From: CAZSBG01 sp964605145
Lineage (GTDB): Bacteria; Zhuqueibacterota; Zhuqueibacteria; Thermofontimicrobiales; Thermofontimicrobiaceae
Reading direction: 5' to 3'
DNA length: 64,000 nt
Assembly (NCBI GenBank): GCA_964605145.1
Contig: CAZSBG010000006.1
Span: forward strand, 1 to 64,000
Made by a program: the position numbers and the translations under genes. Below the pieces are notes generated by a model. The model saw only the letters and a program-made list of their open reading frames with translations, was not told where the DNA came from and did not search any database. Numbering within the stretch: the first letter of the stretch is position 1; every line of letters begins with the position of its first letter. This document shows positions 25,775-33,917 of this stretch, in pieces.

Positions 25775-28700
25775 TTATTTTCCAGCCATTTTCTTGTAGA
25801 ATTCATAACGATCCTTCACCATCTGTTCAAACTCGTTCCAGTATCCTTCCACCTGGTCCGGGAACGTCTGATAGAGAGAAGTGTATCGTTTTTCGCCTTT
25901 CAGGAATTCTTTCACGCCAACCGAAGGTTCTTTGGAATCCAGTGTGAACGGGTTTTTGCCGTCTTTTTTCAATTGCGGATTGTAGCGATACAGCATCCAA
26001 TATCCGGTGTCCACCGCTTTCTTTTCTTCCAATCCGGCGTGCGCCATATTAATTCCATGATTGATACACGGCGCGTACGCAATGATAATCGATGGGCCAT
26101 CATATTGTTCCGCTTCGACAACCGCTTTCACAAATTGATTTTTATTGGCGCCCATGGAAACCGAGGCGATGTAAATATAGCCATAGCTCATCAGCATCAG
26201 GCCGAGGTCCTTTTTCCCGGTTTTCTTGCCGGACTCGGCGAACTTGGCCACAGCACCCAACGGCGTTGCTTTGGACGCCTGGCCGCCGGTGTTGGAGTAC
26301 ACTTCTGTATCCATCACCAGGATATTCACATTTCGGCCCGTTGCCATGACATGATCCAGACCGCCGTACCCAATATCGTAGGCCCATCCGTCGCCGCCAA
26401 AAGACCAGACGCTCTTATCGACAAAATAGCTACTCAGGGATTGAATATTTTTCAATACATTCAATGCATCTCCATTTGCATTTTTAACAGCGTCGGGAAG
26501 CAGTTCTTTGATTTTTTTGGAATTCGCTTTGGCTTCGGTTGTGGTTTCCTTCCACAACTCCTTTGCTTTGCCAAGAGCATCTTTCAAATCGCCATCCACG
26601 CCCATTTCCAGCGCTTTTTCCACGTTGTGCAGCAATAGCCTTCGGTTGGAGTCTACGGCTAATCGCATGCCAAACCCATATTCTGCGTTGTCTTCGAACA
26701 GTGAATTGGCCCAGGCCGGTCCATGGCCCTCTTTGTTCTTGGTATACGGAATGGTCGGGAAAGTACCGCCCCAAATGGAAGAACAGCCGGTGGCGTTGGC
26801 GACGATCATCCTGTCGCCGTAAAGCTGGGTGATTAATTTCACATAAGGCGTTTCACCACAGCCGGCACATGCGCCGGAGAACTCTAACAACGGCTGCTTG
26901 AACTGGCTGCCCTTCACGGACGTTTCTTTTACCATGTCGCTGAGAACGTCGTTGGGAAGCGATTCGAAAAATCTCTGATTATCCGCTTCGCCGGCAGCTT
27001 TTTCGTCTTCTGCGCTTTTCATGACCAGCGCGCCTTTGGGACACTCGTTCACACACACCTGACAGCCCTGGCAATCATCCGGATAGATCTGAACTTTATA
27101 ATCATATTTTTCACCATCACGGCCGATTGCTTTCAACGTATTAAAGGTCTCCGGCGCATCTTTCAGCAATTCCCGGTCAATTAGCTTTGAACGAATTGAC
27201 GCATGAGGACACACAAATGAACATTGATTACACTGAATACAATTTTCAGGAATCCAGTGTGGAATATGTGGCGCCACACCGCGCTTTTCCAGAGCTGTGG
27301 TTCCTGAGGGAACAAAGCCGTCGAGCGGCATATCAGAGACCGGGATGTCGTCACCTTTTTCGCGCATGATTTTTTCAATGACCTTTGTTGTGAATTCATC
27401 CGAATCATCAGGAATGAGTTTTTGCGCTTCCCTGCTTTTCTCGGAAACGGAAGACGGGGTGTCGATTTCAACCAAAGCTTCATCAGTTTTATCCACAGCA
27501 TCCCAGTTCATTTTCACAATTTCTTCGCCACGTTTTCCATACGTCTTCTTGATGGCGTCCTTGATCATGTCAATTGCCTGCTGTCTTTCCAAAACACCGG
27601 AGATCAGGAAAAATGCTGTCTGCATCACCGTGTTGATGCGATTTCCCAATCCGACACTCTCTGCAATTTCCAATGCATTGATATTATATACTTTAATTTT
27701 TTTATCGATAATCGTTTCCTGCATGTCTTTTGTCAGATTATCAAACACTTCATCTTTGGACCATGAAGAGTTCAGCAGGAAAACACCATTTTCTTTGATG
27801 CCTTCCAAAATATCATATCGCCCGATAAAGGACGGATTATGACACGCGATGAAATCAGCGTGCTCAACCAGATACGGCGACTGAATCGGTGATTTTCCGA
27901 ATCGCAAATGGCTTCGGGTAATTCCACCGGATTTTTTCGAATCATACTGGAAATAACCCTGAGCATACATATCGGTATTATCGCCAATAATTTTGATCGA
28001 ATTTTTATTCGCGCCAACTGTTCCGTCTGAACCAAGTCCCCAAAATTTACAGCTAATGGTTCCCTCGGGAATTGTGTCAATGGTCTCCTTCACTTCCAGC
28101 GAGGTATGGGTGACATCATCGGTGATACCTACAGTAAATCCGTGGGTGCATTTGTCATTCAAATGATCGTAAACCGTTTTGACCATTGACGGTGTAAATT
28201 CTTTTGAAGAAAGACCATAACGGCCGCCAACAATCGTCAAGTCTTTTTTATCTTTCAAGGCAGTCACTACGTCCTGATAAAGCGGTTCGCCAATGGCGCC
28301 GGGCTCTTTTGTTCGATCCAGAACTGCGATTTTCTTAACGCTATCCGGAATTACCTTCAACAAATGTTCAACAGAAAACGGACGGTACAGGCGGACTTTG
28401 ATCAGACCTAATTTTTCACCTTTTTTATTCAGGTAATTAATTGTCTCTTCAATAGTGTCGCAACCACTGCCCATTGCAATGATAATTCGATCGGCATCCG
28501 GGGCACCGAAATAATCGAACAATTGATATTTTCTGCCAATTCTCTCGGCCAGAAGATCCATATACTTCTGAACGATGCCTGGAGTGTCCAGATAATATTG
28601 ATTGACTGTTTCTCGACCCTGAAAATAAACATCCGGATTTTGCGCGCCGACTTTGACTTTCGGATTTTCAGGATTCAGTGCTCTACTTCGAAAATCTTCA

Positions 28701-29302
28701 ACATAATTTGATTCCAGCATTTCGGCCATCGTGTCATAATCAATCTCTTCAATCTTCTGTATTTCACTGGATGTTCTGAAACCATCGAAGAAATTCAAAA
28801 ATGGCACTTTCGATTTCAACGTGGCCAGATGAGAAACAACTGCAAGGTCCATAACTTCCTGAACAGAACTTGCTGCGACCAGCGCATAACCGGTATTTCT
28901 GGCGGACATTACATCGGAATGATCTCCAAAAATAGATAATGATTGACATGCCAGCGATCGCGCTGAAACATGAAAAACTGTTGGAAGCATTTCACCGGCT
29001 ATTTTATGCATATTGGGAAGCATCAGCATGAGACCCTGTGAAGCAGTAAATGTCGTGGTTAGCGCCCCGGCAGAAAGCGAACCATGCACCGCTCCGGCAG
29101 CGCCGGCTTCAGACTGCATTTCAACAACATCCACAACCTGGCCAAAAATATTCTTTCGTTTATTCGCAGCCCAGGCATCGGCCAATTCACCCATGCCGGA
29201 AGAAGGAGTAATCGGATAGATCGCTGCAACTTCGCTGAATGCATACGCCACGTGTGTTGCCGCTGTATTTCCTTCCATTGTCACTTTTTCGAATTTTTTC
29301 AT
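25775..29302 (-). CDS. nifJ: pyruvate:ferredoxin (flavodoxin) oxidoreductase
   Basis: Single-chain PFOR of about 1175 residues. Domain order: pyrimidine-binding domain with YPITPSSGMGE, transketolase C-like domain, gamma domain, a two-cluster ferredoxin domain (CIQCNQCSFVCP and CQGCQVCVNECP), then the TPP-binding domain with GDGWAYDIGYGG and the CAGCGETPY cluster ligands. It converts pyruvate and CoA to acetyl-CoA and CO2, passing electrons to ferredoxin. Strong evidence for anaerobic metabolism. The inner ATG at 29302 has AAGGATGG at proper distance and is preferred to the ATG at 29311. Monocistronic, with its own terminator. Confidence 0.97.
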   Translation of the reverse strand: MKKFEKVTMEGNTAATHVAYAFSEVAAIYPITPSSGMGELADAWAANKRKNIFGQVVDVVEMQSEAGAAGAVHGSLSAGALTTTFTASQGLMLMLPNMHKIAGEMLPTVFHVSARSLACQSLSIFGDHSDVMSARNTGYALVAASSVQEVMDLAVVSHLATLKSKVPFLNFFDGFRTSSEIQKIEEIDYDTMAEMLESNYVEDFRSRALNPENPKVKVGAQNPDVYFQGRETVNQYYLDTPGIVQKYMDLLAERIGRKYQLFDYFGAPDADRIIIAMGSGCDTIEETINYLNKKGEKLGLIKVRLYRPFSVEHLLKVIPDSVKKIAVLDRTKEPGAIGEPLYQDVVTALKDKKDLTIVGGRYGLSSKEFTPSMVKTVYDHLNDKCTHGFTVGITDDVTHTSLEVKETIDTIPEGTISCKFWGLGSDGTVGANKNSIKIIGDNTDMYAQGYFQYDSKKSGGITRSHLRFGKSPIQSPYLVEHADFIACHNPSFIGRYDILEGIKENGVFLLNSSWSKDEVFDNLTKDMQETIIDKKIKVYNINALEIAESVGLGNRINTVMQTAFFLISGVLERQQAIDMIKDAIKKTYGKRGEEIVKMNWDAVDKTDEALVEIDTPSSVSEKSREAQKLIPDDSDEFTTKVIEKIMREKGDDIPVSDMPLDGFVPSGTTALEKRGVAPHIPHWIPENCIQCNQCSFVCPHASIRSKLIDRELLKDAPETFNTLKAIGRDGEKYDYKVQIYPDDCQGCQVCVNECPKGALVMKSAEDEKAAGEADNQRFFESLPNDVLSDMVKETSVKGSQFKQPLLEFSGACAGCGETPYVKLITQLYGDRMIVANATGCSSIWGGTFPTIPYTKNKEGHGPAWANSLFEDNAEYGFGMRLAVDSNRRLLLHNVEKALEMGVDGDLKDALGKAKELWKETTTEAKANSKKIKELLPDAVKNANGDALNVLKNIQSLSSYFVDKSVWSFGGDGWAYDIGYGGLDHVMATGRNVNILVMDTEVYSNTGGQASKATPLGAVAKFAESGKKTGKKDLGLMLMSYGYIYIASVSMGANKNQFVKAVVEAEQYDGPSIIIAYAPCINHGINMAHAGLEEKKAVDTGYWMLYRYNPQLKKDGKNPFTLDSKEPSVGVKEFLKGEKRYTSLYQTFPDQVEGYWNEFEQMVKDRYEFYKKMAGK

Positions 29303-29518
29303 AAATTCCATCCTTTTGTTTAATTCACAAAAACTTTCCTCTGAAATTCTTCAATCATCCAACGCAAAAAATTTTCAAGCATTCAAAGGATTTTCTATAT
29401 AAAAACATCTAATTTATCGTTTTATTCCTGATGCAAGACCAGCCAGCGATGCCGGCAACGCGCGCGGGTTTCAGAAGCATGCCACGTGACTGGTCGGCTT
29501 GTCTAGTGCAAACGATTG

Positions 29519-30247
29519 TCAGGCTGAGGTGTTAAACAGCCCCGCAAACAAGACAAACACCCCGGTGAGCAACAATCCAATCCCTCCCATAACACCATAG
29601 ATCCGAAGGAGGACCCTGGTTGAGTCAAACCGCCATTTCTGTAAATGACCATAGTAAGCCAGCCCGTCAACACCTGAAAATCCCACTAAGGCGGCAAGGC
29701 ATGGAATTGGGTTCGTGCTCAAGATGGAAATGTACACTAATGAGCGGCTCGAAATATGGATAGTTGTTGCAAGAACTCGCTCCAATACCGACATCCACTG
29801 GATTTGCGGGTCGCCCTGAGACGATTCCGTTACATCATTGTAGTGATCCTCCAGATTCGTTCCCTTGAAAGGGTTACCAATAAAGGGCAAAATCACTGCC
29901 TCTACCATTCCCGCCCCTGCTCCAATCCCAATTAGCTCGGCCAAAGTATCAGGTTGCCAGAAGAACCAAAACAACAGCGCCGCAGCACCCAACTCAGTGC
30001 TTGAAGAAAGTAAACCCTGAAACAAAGATATACTCTTGTAGCTGACTCCTCTTCGGACTGCGGGTTCAACGAAAATGTGGTGGATTGCAACTTTTAGGAG
30101 TACTGCAACTATCCAAGCGAAGGCGCCGTAGCCCACTGTTATTTTTGTGGGCACACCCCACCATGAAGCCAAAACGTAGACGGGGGCCACCCCGACAAGA
30201 ACCGAAGCGACAGCAGTTACTTTTTCGACCATTTCAGTTCTTGCCAC
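29519..30247 (-). CDS. multi-pass membrane protein, possibly YhfC-like
   Basis: About six to seven hydrophobic helices in 242 residues. Two spots recall YhfC/glutamic intramembrane peptidase-like proteins: GIGAGAGMVEA in the middle, and ERVLATTIHISSRSLV after a polar loop. The usual GHG of that family is GAG here, so the relation is tentative. The gene stands alone between nifJ and a copy of the 168-bp element, follows a GC-rich inverted-repeat stretch (29430-29510), and its GC-richer wording differs from the AT-rich flanks, which suggests acquisition. The start is GTG at 30247, or ATG at 30232 five codons inside. No function assigned. Confidence 0.65.
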   Translation of the reverse strand: MARTEMVEKVTAVASVLVGVAPVYVLASWWGVPTKITVGYGAFAWIVAVLLKVAIHHIFVEPAVRRGVSYKSISLFQGLLSSSTELGAAALLFWFFWQPDTLAELIGIGAGAGMVEAVILPFIGNPFKGTNLEDHYNDVTESSQGDPQIQWMSVLERVLATTIHISSRSLVYISILSTNPIPCLAALVGFSGVDGLAYYGHLQKWRFDSTRVLLRIYGVMGGIGLLLTGVFVLFAGLFNTSA

Positions 30248-30282
30248 AGATACCGATTACCTTTCAGGCTAAATTTATTCTT

Positions 30283-30450
30283 TAACCTGAATTATTCACA
30301 AATTTCAATCAAAAGATGTTTAAATTAATGTTATTAATCTAATTAATCAGATATATGAAATTTAACAAAGTTAGATATACTGAATTCGGAATGAAGCACC
30401 ATTCAGGCTACCTGGATTCCTTAATGCATTACAATGAATAATCTAGGTTA
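30283..30450 (+). repeat. 168-bp inverted-repeat element, copy 2
   Basis: Left end TAACCTGAATTATTCA, right end TGAATAATCTAGGTTA: 14 of 16 positions match as inverted repeats. Same length and orientation as copy 1, TA at both borders. It lies upstream of the orphan membrane gene. Confidence 0.88.
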
Positions 30451-30807
30451 AAGAGATTGAATTTTTTAAGTACTGAATTGAAATTATTAAAGTTCATATT
30501 ATAACCAATTATTTTGAAAAATGCAAATGTTTTTCATCCTGAAAATCATTTTTTTGACCATTTTTTAGCCAATTCAACCGAAGCGAATCTAATTGATAAT
30601 CAAATAGTTACTTTGTTTTCAACACTTCTCTTGCGCGGTCTGAAAGTGCTCCGTCTTAATTCGTTTGAAGTTTATTGGTTTATACCCTTCCTTAGCTTAA
30701 TGTTATATAAAATCCTTTTATTGACTTGATTAATACTTCAATTTTGTGTATATTTTATTCTTTTGAAAAGTCCTCTCTTCTTGTGAGATAAATTTTTAGG
30801 AGTAAAT
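30451..30807. other. intergenic region before the peptidase gene
   Basis: About 357 AT-rich bases. The last 80 hold the peptidase promoter. A 71-residue frame at 30514-30729 shows no ribosome binding site and reads as random AT-rich translation. Nothing else recognised. Confidence 0.4.
30726..30754 (+). promoter_or_regulatory. promoter of the M28 peptidase gene
   Basis: TTGATT at 30726-30731, 17-base spacer, TATATT at 30749-30754. An AGGAG ribosome binding site follows just before the ATG at 30808. Confidence 0.7.
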
Positions 30808-32223
30808 ATGAAATTAATATCAAAGTACTTCGTCGTCGCTATTCTTTTTTCATTTTTATCTGTCGCAAACCTCTTTGCACTTTCGCCGGGTGACTCCGAT
30901 AAAACTCAAATCGAAACCTACAAAACCATTGCCAAAGCAATTGTCGATACCGCCATGATAGACGGCCATGCATATTCCATGCTGACTGAATTGTGCACGG
31001 ATATTGGGCCGCGATTGAGCGGCTCGCCACAGGCTGCGGCCGCCGTGGAATGGGCCCGGCAGGTTATGTTAGATTATGGATTTGAAAACGTTCATCTCCA
31101 GCCTGTGCTGGTTCCCCGCTGGATTCGCGGGGATGTTGAAGAAGCTTCCATAGTGAACTCACCCACAGTGGGTACGGTACCGCTTGCAATTAGCGCACTT
31201 GGCAGCAGTGTGGGCACACCTCAAATGGGAATTGTTGCTGAAGTGATTGAAGTAAAAAGTCTGGAAGAAGTCAAGAAAATAGGGGAGAAAGCAAAAGGTA
31301 AAATCATATTTTACAATCGTCCCATGGATCCCACCACGATGAGAACATTTTCAGGATATGGGGGAGCGGTTGATCAGCGGACGCGGGGAGCAGCAGAAGC
31401 CGGAAAAGTTGGCGCGGTTGCCGTGTTGGTGCGCTCTGTCACCACGCGATTGGACAAAGTGCCGCACACCGGTGTTATGCACTATGAAGAGAATGTTCCC
31501 AAAATTCCCGCTGTTGCGGTCAGCACTGTGGACGCAAATTTGCTCAGCAATGTTTTGAAAGAAGATGGGGCTGTGCGTGTGAGAATTGCTCTCGACTGCC
31601 AGCAGAAACCGGATATAATTTCGTACAATGTCATAGGCGAAATTAAGGGATCTGAAAAACCGGAAGAGGTTATCGCTCTGGGTGGGCATCTCGATAGCTG
31701 GGATGTTGGGCATGGCGCACATGATGATGGTGCCGGATGCGTCCAGGCAATTGAGGCGCTCAGGCTCATCAAAGCCTTAAATTTAAAACCGAAGCGCACG
31801 CTCCGGGCCGTGATGTTCATGTGCGAAGAATTTGGACTCCGCGGAGGCCCGGCTTACGCCGACAGCGTTGAAAACAGCGGACCCAAACACATCGCTGCCA
31901 TCGAATCGGACCGTGGTGGATTAACTCCCCGGGGTTTCACCATTGGCGCGGACTCGACAGCATTTGAGAAAATTAAAACTTGGTCGCCTCTGTTCGAATA
32001 TATCGGCGCGGACTGGTTCACCAGGGGGGGGGGCGGACCGGATATTTCTCCACTGCGGAAACTGGGGGTCGCGACGATTGGGCTTATGGTGGATTATCAT
32101 CGCTACTTCGACTACCATCATTCTGCCAATGATGTGTTAGAAGCTGTCAACGATCGTGAATTGGAACTGGGAGCCGCGGCTATGGCCATACTGGCATATC
32201 TTCTGGCCATGGAAGGAGTTTGA
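30808..32223 (+). CDS. secreted M28 family aminopeptidase/carboxypeptidase Q-like
   Basis: A signal peptide (about 1-25) precedes a PA-inserted M28 metallopeptidase of 471 residues. The di-zinc site is visible as GGHLDSWD, the HDDGAG stretch, and CEEFGLRG with the catalytic Glu pair; a further ligand region is ESDRGG and the last His lies in the YHHSAND segment near the end. The architecture matches plasma glutamate carboxypeptidase-like enzymes that trim peptides outside the cytoplasm. It is one of only three plus-strand genes in the window and has its own promoter. A run of ten G bases at 32024-32033 encodes the Gly-rich RGGGGPD segment. Confidence 0.93.
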   Translation: MKLISKYFVVAILFSFLSVANLFALSPGDSDKTQIETYKTIAKAIVDTAMIDGHAYSMLTELCTDIGPRLSGSPQAAAAVEWARQVMLDYGFENVHLQPVLVPRWIRGDVEEASIVNSPTVGTVPLAISALGSSVGTPQMGIVAEVIEVKSLEEVKKIGEKAKGKIIFYNRPMDPTTMRTFSGYGGAVDQRTRGAAEAGKVGAVAVLVRSVTTRLDKVPHTGVMHYEENVPKIPAVAVSTVDANLLSNVLKEDGAVRVRIALDCQQKPDIISYNVIGEIKGSEKPEEVIALGGHLDSWDVGHGAHDDGAGCVQAIEALRLIKALNLKPKRTLRAVMFMCEEFGLRGGPAYADSVENSGPKHIAAIESDRGGLTPRGFTIGADSTAFEKIKTWSPLFEYIGADWFTRGGGGPDISPLRKLGVATIGLMVDYHRYFDYHHSANDVLEAVNDRELELGAAAMAILAYLLAMEGV

Positions 32224-32299
32224 TTATTTCAGCAACGGAAATAAAATTTTTCCAAAACAATGTTTCAGGGAAAAACATATTTCATCAATTCAATTTCAA

Positions 32300-33502
32300 C
32301 TAAATTCCGTTTTCTGAAGCATTTTCCTCAAATTCCAGCTTTTTGATTTCCGCTTCCCGAACCGCATCGAAAATTAGTTGCTGCCAGTTTTCGATGCTAT
32401 TTTCAGCCGCCTGAACTTCAGGCAATTTGGCTTTGGTTTCCGGGTTTTTGGGCACAAGGTAGCTGCAGCAGTCATCGTAAGGTTCTATTGATGTTGCAAA
32501 CGTCTCAATTTTTTTGGCTTCAGCAATGATTGTCTCTTTATCCATTCCAATGAGTGGACGCAAAACCGGCAATGTGACGACATCGTTGATGGCAATAATA
32601 TTTTCCAGCGTTTGAGATGCCACCTGACCAACACTCTCCCCGGTCACCAGCGCTTTGGCCTTTTCCTTCTTTGCAATTAACGCAGCAATGCGAAACATCA
32701 TTCGACGATACAGCAGAAGACGAAGTTTGGCCGGCGCCTGCATGATAATAGCTTCCTGAATCTTCACCAGTGGCACAAGGTACAGCCGCACTGAATGCTG
32801 GAACCGGGTCAAATGCCCGGCCAGCTTTATTGCATTGTAATATGATGCTTTGTCCGTAAACGGAAAACTGTGAAAATGCACAAAGATGTTTCTGCATCCC
32901 CGGGTCATCATTCGGAAAGAAGCGACCGGGGAATCGATGCCGGACGAAAGCAAGCTGACAACCCTGCCGCTGCTTCCCACCGGCAGCCCGCGAATTCCTT
33001 CATGACGATCAAAGTAGTAGAAAATCTGTTTATTGAAAATTTCAATATTGCAAGTTAAATCAGGATTCGTCAAATCGACCGGCTTGTGAAGATCCAGATG
33101 AATCTTTGCGCCAACCTCTCTGTTCACATCCACAGAAGTTAACGGATATTGTTTATCCGATCGCCTGGTGTTGATCCGAAACGTTGAAAAAAAAACATGT
33201 TTCAGCTTTTCGAAAATTTGGTGTTTGAGCACATGCACGTCAGAATCACCCGAATACGCAATGGTGAAATAGGCGATTCCAATGACATCTTTCAATCGTT
33301 TCACTACAGTGTCAATATCTGAATTATTCGGAAAAGAAAGGATAAACCTCCCATAGTCATTCTTCAACTTTTTCCCGGAAATATCATTCAGCGCTTTCAG
33401 GATATTGTTTTTCAGCTTCGTTTCAAAATATCCGCGATTCCCTTTTTTCAAACCTATTTCACTGTAGTGAATGAGAATATATTTTTTTTCTTTGTTTTCC
33501 AT
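32300..33502 (-). CDS. thiI: tRNA 4-thiouridine synthetase ThiI (no rhodanese domain)
   Basis: Order: NFLD and THUMP domains (about 1-165), then a PP-loop ATPase with LLSSGIDSPVAS, where the usual SGG is SSG. The PYDDCCSYLVPKNP block typical of ThiI follows. The C-terminal rhodanese domain is missing, as in many ThiI proteins that take sulfur from a dedicated cysteine desulfurase. It makes s4U8 in tRNA. The ATG at 33502 with AGAGA in front is preferred over the frame's upstream end at 33535. Confidence 0.93.
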   Translation of the reverse strand: MENKEKKYILIHYSEIGLKKGNRGYFETKLKNNILKALNDISGKKLKNDYGRFILSFPNNSDIDTVVKRLKDVIGIAYFTIAYSGDSDVHVLKHQIFEKLKHVFFSTFRINTRRSDKQYPLTSVDVNREVGAKIHLDLHKPVDLTNPDLTCNIEIFNKQIFYYFDRHEGIRGLPVGSSGRVVSLLSSGIDSPVASFRMMTRGCRNIFVHFHSFPFTDKASYYNAIKLAGHLTRFQHSVRLYLVPLVKIQEAIIMQAPAKLRLLLYRRMMFRIAALIAKKEKAKALVTGESVGQVASQTLENIIAINDVVTLPVLRPLIGMDKETIIAEAKKIETFATSIEPYDDCCSYLVPKNPETKAKLPEVQAAENSIENWQQLIFDAVREAEIKKLEFEENASENGI

Positions 33503-33559
33503 GAATTCTCTAAGAAATGATTCACTACCTGACACTTTTCAATCTATGTTCGGTAGTTC

Positions 33560-33680
33560 TGTCATTCCCGCATGTTTTTTGCGGGAATCTCCATATATTT
33601 TGTCAAATGGATGCCCGACAGAAGCACAGTCTGTATTTCCTTAAAATACAATGTAACTCTACAGGCATTCGGGCATGACA
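33560..33680. repeat. nested inverted-repeat element (REP/MITE-like)
   Basis: Outer ends TGTCAT and ATGACA. Inside are ATTCCCGC (33564-33571) with GCGGGAAT (33581-33588), and ATGCCCGA (33611-33618) with TCGGGCAT (33669-33676). This two-hairpin layout is the style of small dispersed intergenic repeats in many bacteria. Only one copy occurs in the window, between thiI and the rubredoxin gene. Confidence 0.7.
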
Positions 33681-33743
33681 ATTCCATCAAAAATGCAATA
33701 TTACAAAAAGTGCCCGGTAGCGAGAGAAATGATACTTTACCAT

Positions 33744-33902
33744 TTATAATAGATCGAACTCTTCCTTACCGACATAACACATGGGACACACCCAGGTTTC
33801 AGGCAAATCTTTGAATGGTTTGCCCGGATCAATATCATTTTCCGGATCCCCTTTTTGCGGATCATAAATATAGCCGCAATTTGTGCACACATATTTTTCC
33901 AT
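33744..33902 (-). CDS. rubredoxin
   Basis: A 52-residue protein too short for many gene finders. It has the two iron-binding knuckles CTNCGYIYDP (Cys6, Cys9) and WVCPMCYVGKEEF (Cys39, Cys42), with the acidic loop and PFKDLPETW between them. The second knuckle has Tyr where rubredoxins usually have Gly (CPxCG). It carries one electron at low potential. The ATG at 33902 is 15 bases after the metH stop, with GGGTTG as ribosome binding site, so it is the second gene of a metH operon. Role with MetH is not established; electron supply for reactivating oxidised cobalamin is one possibility. Confidence 0.93.
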   Translation of the reverse strand: MEKYVCTNCGYIYDPQKGDPENDIDPGKPFKDLPETWVCPMCYVGKEEFDLL

Positions 33903-33917
33903 ATTCAACCCGATATT

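Noticed and set aside
29430..29540. Possible integron attC site downstream of the orphan membrane gene
   Set aside because: A GTTTAAC core and an inverted repeat exist, but no matching GTTRRRY partner at proper distance was found, and no integrase or cassette array is near.
30514..30729. 71-residue frame before the M28 peptidase
   Set aside because: No ribosome binding site and AT-driven composition; it overlaps the region leading to the peptidase promoter.
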